A stretch of DNA of 64,000 nucleotides from DATKWD01 sp963704815 (GTDB taxonomy: Bacteria; Actinomycetota; Acidimicrobiia; Acidimicrobiales; Salinilacustritrichaceae): assembly GCA_963704815.1 (NCBI GenBank), contig CAVPHU010000001.1:434001-498000 (forward strand), read 5' to 3'. The notes below the pieces were generated by a model. The model saw nothing but the letters and a program-made list of their open reading frames with translations, was not told the origin of the DNA and did not search any database. The position numbers and the translations under genes are program-made. Positions 59,725 to 64,000 of the stretch are shown in pieces (position 1 is the stretch's first letter; every line of letters begins with the position of its first letter).

Positions 59725-60489
59725 TCACATGCGGTGAAGGGCCCCGCCTTCGACGGGCAGCACGTTGCCGGTGACCAGGTCGCTGCCGGTGACGAGGCTC
59801 AGGATGGCTGCGGCAACGTCATCGGGAGTCGACACCCGATCCAGGAGAGACTGTCCGGCATACATGGCCTTGACGCCCTCGTAGGCCTCGCCCAGGCCTT
59901 CCTGGAGCCACTCACCGTCGATGAACCCCGGCGCCACGGCGTTGACCCGGACCTCGGGACCCATCACCCGGGCCAGGGTCACGGTCAGGTTGTTCAGGCC
60001 GGCCTTGCTGGCGCAATAGGCGATCGACGAGCCGGTTCCGGCCAGGCCGGCCACGCTCGACGTCATCACGACCTCTCCCCCGCCGTCGGCCTTCAGGTGA
60101 TCGCGGGCCGCGCGCGTGCAGAAGAAGGGGCCCTTGAGGTTGACGGCCAGGATGCGATCCCACGCGTCGGACTCCATCGCCTCGAGGTCGTGGTGGGGAA
60201 CGAATTGCGTGGTGCCGGCATTGTTGATCAGCACGTCGAGGTGGCCGAAGCGGGCGACCGCTGCGTCGACCAGTTCGCGACAGGCCGCGTCGTCGGCAAC
60301 GTCGGCCTGGTGGGCGAACGCCTCGACGCCGCGGGTCCGGCAGTCCTCGGCAACCGCCTCGGCCTTGTCGGCCGACGAGGCGTAGTTGATCACCACCGAG
60401 CACCCGAGATCGGCGAGTCGGCGTGCCGTCGCGGCGCCCACCCCGCTGCTGGCACCGGTCACGATTGCGGCCTTGTCAGTGACTTCCAT
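59725..60489 (-). CDS. Short-chain dehydrogenase/reductase (3-oxoacyl-ACP reductase-like)
   Basis: Classical SDR of 254 residues: cofactor motif TGASSGVG near residue 12, DVLINNAG, catalytic Ser in TSSVAG and Tyr-x3-Lys as YCASK. The C-terminus is the common LPVEGG-type segment. Asn-Tyr (INYASS) after the second strand suggests NADP(H). The usual role would be reduction of a keto group, for example in acyl or sugar metabolites. ATG 60489 lies 8 nt after -10 TACGGT, so it is leaderless. It converges with the hydrolase, 62 bp away. Confidence 0.85.
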   Translation of the reverse strand: MEVTDKAAIVTGASSGVGAATARRLADLGCSVVINYASSADKAEAVAEDCRTRGVEAFAHQADVADDAACRELVDAAVARFGHLDVLINNAGTTQFVPHHDLEAMESDAWDRILAVNLKGPFFCTRAARDHLKADGGGEVVMTSSVAGLAGTGSSIAYCASKAGLNNLTVTLARVMGPEVRVNAVAPGFIDGEWLQEGLGEAYEGVKAMYAGQSLLDRVSTPDDVAAAILSLVTGSDLVTGNVLPVEGGALHRM

Positions 60490-60497
60490 GGCGGCCG

Positions 60498-60525
60498 ACC
60501 GTAGCCCGCACGCTTCTCCTACGAT
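60498..60525. promoter_or_regulatory. Divergent leaderless promoters (SDR / MBL-fold lipoprotein)
   Basis: Minus -10 TACGGT (60503-60498), 8 nt before ATG 60489. Plus -10 TACGAT (60520-60525), 7 nt before ATG 60533. No Shine-Dalgarno on either side. Confidence 0.5.
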
Positions 60526-60532
60526 CGACCGC

Positions 60533-61321
60533 ATGGCCCACCTGCACCGACCCCATCCCATCACCCGTCGCGGCTTCCTCACCGACCTCGGGAAGGGGAC
60601 GGTCGCCGTGACCGTGCTGAGTACCGCGTTCGTCGCTTGCGGTGATGACGACGGGGACGCTGCGAGCGGCACGACCAGTTCCATCGAGGGCGAGTCCGAT
60701 CCGAGCGCCTCGTCGAGCCAGACCATCGACGCGAGCGAAAGGCTCTTCTTCGAGCGGGCTTCGTTCGGCTTCGTGTCCGCCTATGTGCTGCTTCGGGGCA
60801 ACGAAGTCGCGGTGGTCGACACGGGCACCGGGGATGTGACTCCGATCGCAGACACGCTGGCGGCCGCAGGGTCGGGCTTCGACCGGGTGGGCGACATCAT
60901 CATCACCCACCTGCACGGCGACCACGTGGGCGGACTCGACGCGCTCACCGAGGCCGCGCCGTCAGCCCGAGCCCACGCGGGCGAGGCCGACATCGCCGGC
61001 ATCGCAACGGCCGCCACCCTGAGCCCGTTGAACGACGGCGACGAGGTCTTCGGCCTCCAGGTCATCGCCACGCCCGGCCACACGGCCGGTCACGTGTCGG
61101 TGTTCGACCCCGACACCGGGATCCTCGTGGCCGGCGATGCCCTCAACCTCTCGACCGGCGACCTCACCGGTTCGGCACCCGAGTTCACCGCCGATGCCGC
61201 AGCTGCCGACGCGTCGGTCGACAAGCTGGCGACCCTCGAGGTGCAGTCGATCCTCGCCGGCCACGGCGACCCGCTCACCGAAGACGCCGGCCCGGCACTC
61301 ACCGCGCTCGCCGGCGCCTGA
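60533..61321 (+). CDS. Tat-exported lipoprotein of the metallo-beta-lactamase fold
   Basis: A 262-residue exported MBL-fold hydrolase. Tat motif TRRGFLTD, hydrophobic core and lipobox FVAC near residue 36, then an acidic/Ser linker. The metal motif is THLHGDHVGG (HxHxDH), with VVDTGT before it, TPGHTAGHVSV (third His), AGDAL and a final AGHGDP. A di-zinc hydrolase such as a lactonase or thioesterase on the cell surface is likely. Export by Tat fits folding with metal in the cytoplasm. No partner gene is evident. ATG 60533 follows a leaderless -10. Confidence 0.85.
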   Translation: MAHLHRPHPITRRGFLTDLGKGTVAVTVLSTAFVACGDDDGDAASGTTSSIEGESDPSASSSQTIDASERLFFERASFGFVSAYVLLRGNEVAVVDTGTGDVTPIADTLAAAGSGFDRVGDIIITHLHGDHVGGLDALTEAAPSARAHAGEADIAGIATAATLSPLNDGDEVFGLQVIATPGHTAGHVSVFDPDTGILVAGDALNLSTGDLTGSAPEFTADAAAADASVDKLATLEVQSILAGHGDPLTEDAGPALTALAGA

Positions 61322-61338
61322 CAAGCCGCCAACTCCAC

Positions 61339-61387
61339 GATCTCGGGTCTTGTTGCGCCAATAGCTGGCGCAAGAGCACCCAAGATC
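61339..61387. other. Long imperfect inverted repeat in a convergent intergenic region
   Basis: GATC-TC-GGGT-CTTG-TTGCGCCA (61339-61360), loop ATAGC, then TGGCGCAA-GAGC-ACCC-AA-GATC (61366-61387). The 8-bp inner stem is perfect, and the outer GGGT/ACCC and GATC/GATC blocks also pair with small internal loops. It could be a bidirectional terminator or a folded DNA/RNA element. The rest of 61322-61452 shows nothing I recognise. Confidence 0.5.
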
Positions 61388-61452
61388 CGGCGGGACTCGA
61401 CGCGCACATCGCCTCCGGCTTCTCGCTCGTGGTCGAGTGCTGACCGTCCAAC

Positions 61453-61932
61453 TCAGGTCGTCGAGGTGGCGCTGCGGCACAGCATGGCCACCTCTTTCGC
61501 CCCGCCCTCGACGTCTTGGGTGCCCACCTGCTCGAACCCGAACGCGTCGTGGAAGGCCAGGCTCACGTCGTTGCGCGGCCGGAGGTTGACCTCGGCCAGC
61601 AGCGGGCGTTCGCCGGCTCGATCGACGGCGAACTCGTAGAGCGCTCGCCCGAGCCCACTGCCCCGCTCACCGTCGGCGACGACGATGCGGTCGACGTAGC
61701 AGAAGTCGTCGTACCGCTCGCTGAACCAGCGGTAGTTGGGTGACTCGTAGTCGTCGACCCCGGGCCCCATCAGGATCAGGAAGCCGGCACCGTCGCCGAT
61801 CACCACGAACCGCTCCGCAACGCGCCCGTAGAACTCGAAATCGCCGGCCGACATCGGCGTCACGGCCGGGATCGCCGCCTCGTTGAGGGCGACCACCCCC
61901 GGTCGATCACCGGGCTCGACCGAACGAATCAC
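61453..61932 (-). CDS. GNAT-family N-acetyltransferase
   Basis: A 159-residue GNAT fold. The acetyl-CoA pyrophosphate loop is ADGERGSGLGRALYEFA (R-x-x-G-x-G/A), preceded by CYVDRIVV. The C-terminal strand LLAEVNLRPRNDVSLAFHDAFGFEQVG is a standard GNAT end. The target amine is unknown. GTG 61932 is used because VIRSVEPGD matches the usual GNAT beginning. It lies 17 bp after gltD on the same strand and is probably co-transcribed. A longer start would overlap gltD. Confidence 0.75.
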   Translation of the reverse strand: MIRSVEPGDRPGVVALNEAAIPAVTPMSAGDFEFYGRVAERFVVIGDGAGFLILMGPGVDDYESPNYRWFSERYDDFCYVDRIVVADGERGSGLGRALYEFAVDRAGERPLLAEVNLRPRNDVSLAFHDAFGFEQVGTQDVEGGAKEVAMLCRSATSTT

Positions 61933-61949
61933 GACCCGGCCCAGGCATC

Positions 61950-63410
<1,461 letters not shown>

Positions 63411-63411
<1 letters not shown>

Positions 63412-63503
63412 TACTTCCGTTCCCCGGCCACGGAGGCCGCCCCTAGCCGGCCTCCTCGTGCCTCGTCGGCCTCGCATCCTCCGCAGCTGTTCACGCCTCT
63501 CAT
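63411..63503 (-). other. Possible 30-residue mini-ORF within the repeat, TAATG-coupled to gltD
   Basis: Codes for MRGVNSCGGCEADEARGG followed by 12 residues and ends TAA, which overlaps the gltD ATG by one base. Its start ATG overlaps the stop of the upstream mini-ORF (ATGA). The peptide has a CxxC pair but three of four differences to its sister copy change the residue, so it may be a by-product of the repeat. Confidence 0.25.
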
Positions 63504-63506
63504 TCC
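63432..63506. repeat. 75-nt direct repeat, copy 1 (gltD side)
   Basis: Identical at 71 of 75 positions to 63578-63652, in the same orientation, 146 nt apart. It contains a GC-rich hairpin in which GAGGCCG pairs with CGGCCTC around an 8-nt loop. It sits in the gltB-gltD junction, where the genes are normally nearly adjacent. Confidence 0.75.
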
Positions 63507-63649
63507 TCGTTCCCGGCCGGACGTCTCGGTCGCTTCGCTCCCTGGGGACGGGCGCTGGCGCTTCCTCCCGCCGAACGGGAGGCCGCCCCTCGCCGGCCTC
63601 CTCGTACCTCGTCGGCCTCGCAACCTCCGCAGCTGTTCACGTCTCTCAT
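63500..63649 (-). other. Possible 49-residue mini-ORF within the repeat region
   Basis: Begins MRDVNSCGGCEADEVRGG, runs on into an Arg/Pro-rich tail and ends at TGA 63500. It starts 13 nt after the gltB stop and its stop overlaps the next mini-ORF start. No family is recognised. The repeat may be a non-coding element that happens to be open. Confidence 0.25.
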
Positions 63650-63652
63650 TCC
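63578..63652. repeat. 75-nt direct repeat, copy 2 (gltB side)
   Basis: Second copy of the repeat at 63432-63506, four mismatches in 75. The stretch between the copies (63507-63577) has no repeat of its own. Confidence 0.75.
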
Positions 63653-63662
63653 TTCATCTCTC

Positions 63663-64000
63663 CTATCCGTGGGAGGCGGCCATGATCGCCTCTTCGACGT
63701 CTCGTCCCTCGACCTTCGGCCATGGCGGCCGCTTCGAGCACCCGTCGTGTAGTCGCGGGGCATCACCTTCACGAAGTGGCGGACCTCGGTGTGCCAGCGG
63801 TTGAGCATGCGTTCGGCCACCGGTGATTCGGTCTCGATCTGGTGCTGGCGCACGGTGTCGCGCAACCAGGTCTGGTCGTCGGCCTCCAGGGCCTCGAGAT
63901 CGACCATCTCGGTGTTCAGGCTCCGATGGAACGTGTCGTCCGGGTCGTAGACGTAGGCGATCCCACCCGACATCCCCGCGCCGAAGTTGCGGCCGGTCGG
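63663..64000 (-). CDS. gltB: Glutamate synthase large subunit GltB, 3' end only, two frameshifts
   Basis: Only the C-terminal ~112 residues are in the window, since the gene runs off the right edge. They begin with PTGRNFGAGMSGGIAYVYD, the end of the GXGXG glutamate synthase domain, and continue VAERMLNRWHTEVRHFVKVMP. Beyond DYT the frame breaks near 63750 and again near 63713. The corrected tail reads RVLEAAAMAEG, then GRDVEEAIMAASHG, ending at TAG 63663. GltB makes glutamate from glutamine-derived ammonia and 2-oxoglutarate with electrons from GltD. Confidence 0.88.
   Translation of the reverse strand, partial: DRPQLRRGDVGWDRLRLRPGRHVPSEPEHRDGRSRGPGGRRPDLVARHRAPAPDRDRITGGRTHAQPLAHRGPPLREGDAPRLHDGCSKRPPWPKVEGRDVEEAIMAASHG

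Noticed and set aside
61381..61443. An open stretch ending DPAGLDAHIASGFSLVVEC on the plus strand
   Set aside because: It looks like a protein C-terminus, but the only upstream coding is the MBL gene in another frame, and the span is short. Chance is the likelier explanation.

Overview
The window is high-GC, densely coded DNA from an actinobacterium. My best reading is a member of the Acidimicrobiia or a close relative, although no single marker gene proves this. The supporting signs are: a DUF3367/AftD-type arabinofuranosyltransferase, the menaquinone gene menB, a Gram-positive-type SOS box, Tat-dependent lipoproteins, many GTG/TTG starts, ATGA/GTGA gene overlaps, and a strong habit of leaderless transcription (a TAnnnT -10 hexamer 6-9 nt before the start codon, with no Shine-Dalgarno). 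I saw no rRNA, tRNA, CRISPR array, insertion sequence or prophage.

Layout. 1-6496: cell-envelope glycosylation operon (glycosyltransferase/methyltransferase fusion, GT4 glycosyltransferase, AftD-like polytopic enzyme). 6507-8392: alpha/beta hydrolase and a damaged zinc alcohol dehydrogenase. 8390-15119: VanY-type peptidase, a translationally coupled GT2-SDR-Gfo/Idh operon, an M18 aminopeptidase and a Tat-lipoprotein amidohydrolase. 15144-24956: small J-domain protein, a potassium-uptake operon (trkA plus three tandem trkH genes), then divergently a DtxR-family regulator, a membrane pyrophosphatase (badly frameshifted) and a rhodanese. 24996-30124: membrane protein, a TetR-carotenoid oxygenase-phosphotransferase operon and a PhoX-like Tat lipoprotein. 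30206-35655: acyl-CoA dehydrogenase, two MsrB paralogues, M48 protease and an SOS-controlled UvrD-like helicase. 35683-43226: zinc-ribbon protein, LytR-CpsA-Psr protein, a flavodoxin-GT-zinc ribbon-RNase II operon, aldo/keto reductase, amidohydrolase and SDR. 43239-46852: lipoproteins, menB, a PLDc_N membrane peptide and a methyltransferase. 46921-58975: a membrane-anchored YceI/cytochrome c/copper monooxygenase fusion, and a long minus-strand operon starting with a glutamine-synthetase-like ligase and a PuuD-like hydrolase, with an aldehyde dehydrogenase divergent from it. This looks like gamma-glutamylation-type amine catabolism linked to a sphingosine-phosphate-lyase-like PLP enzyme. 58994-61932: hydrolase, SDR, MBL-fold Tat lipoprotein and acetyltransferase. 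61950-64000: glutamate synthase gltD and the 3' end of gltB, separated by a 75-nt direct repeat.

The most interesting items are the three-domain copper monooxygenase with its own palindrome-bearing promoter, the three-TrkH operon in which one TrkH has lost two selectivity-filter glycines, the gamma-glutamylation/PLP-lyase operon with a lipoprotein SurE, and the divergent leaderless promoters, two of which share bases between back-to-back -10 hexamers.

Caution: many genes carry one-base indels although the protein is conserved in the adjacent frames. They are concentrated at 22.4-24.5, 43.7-46.4, 52.9-58.9 and 63.0-63.8 kb. The pattern fits consensus errors in the assembly better than gene decay. 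For such genes I give the span of the reconstructed gene.
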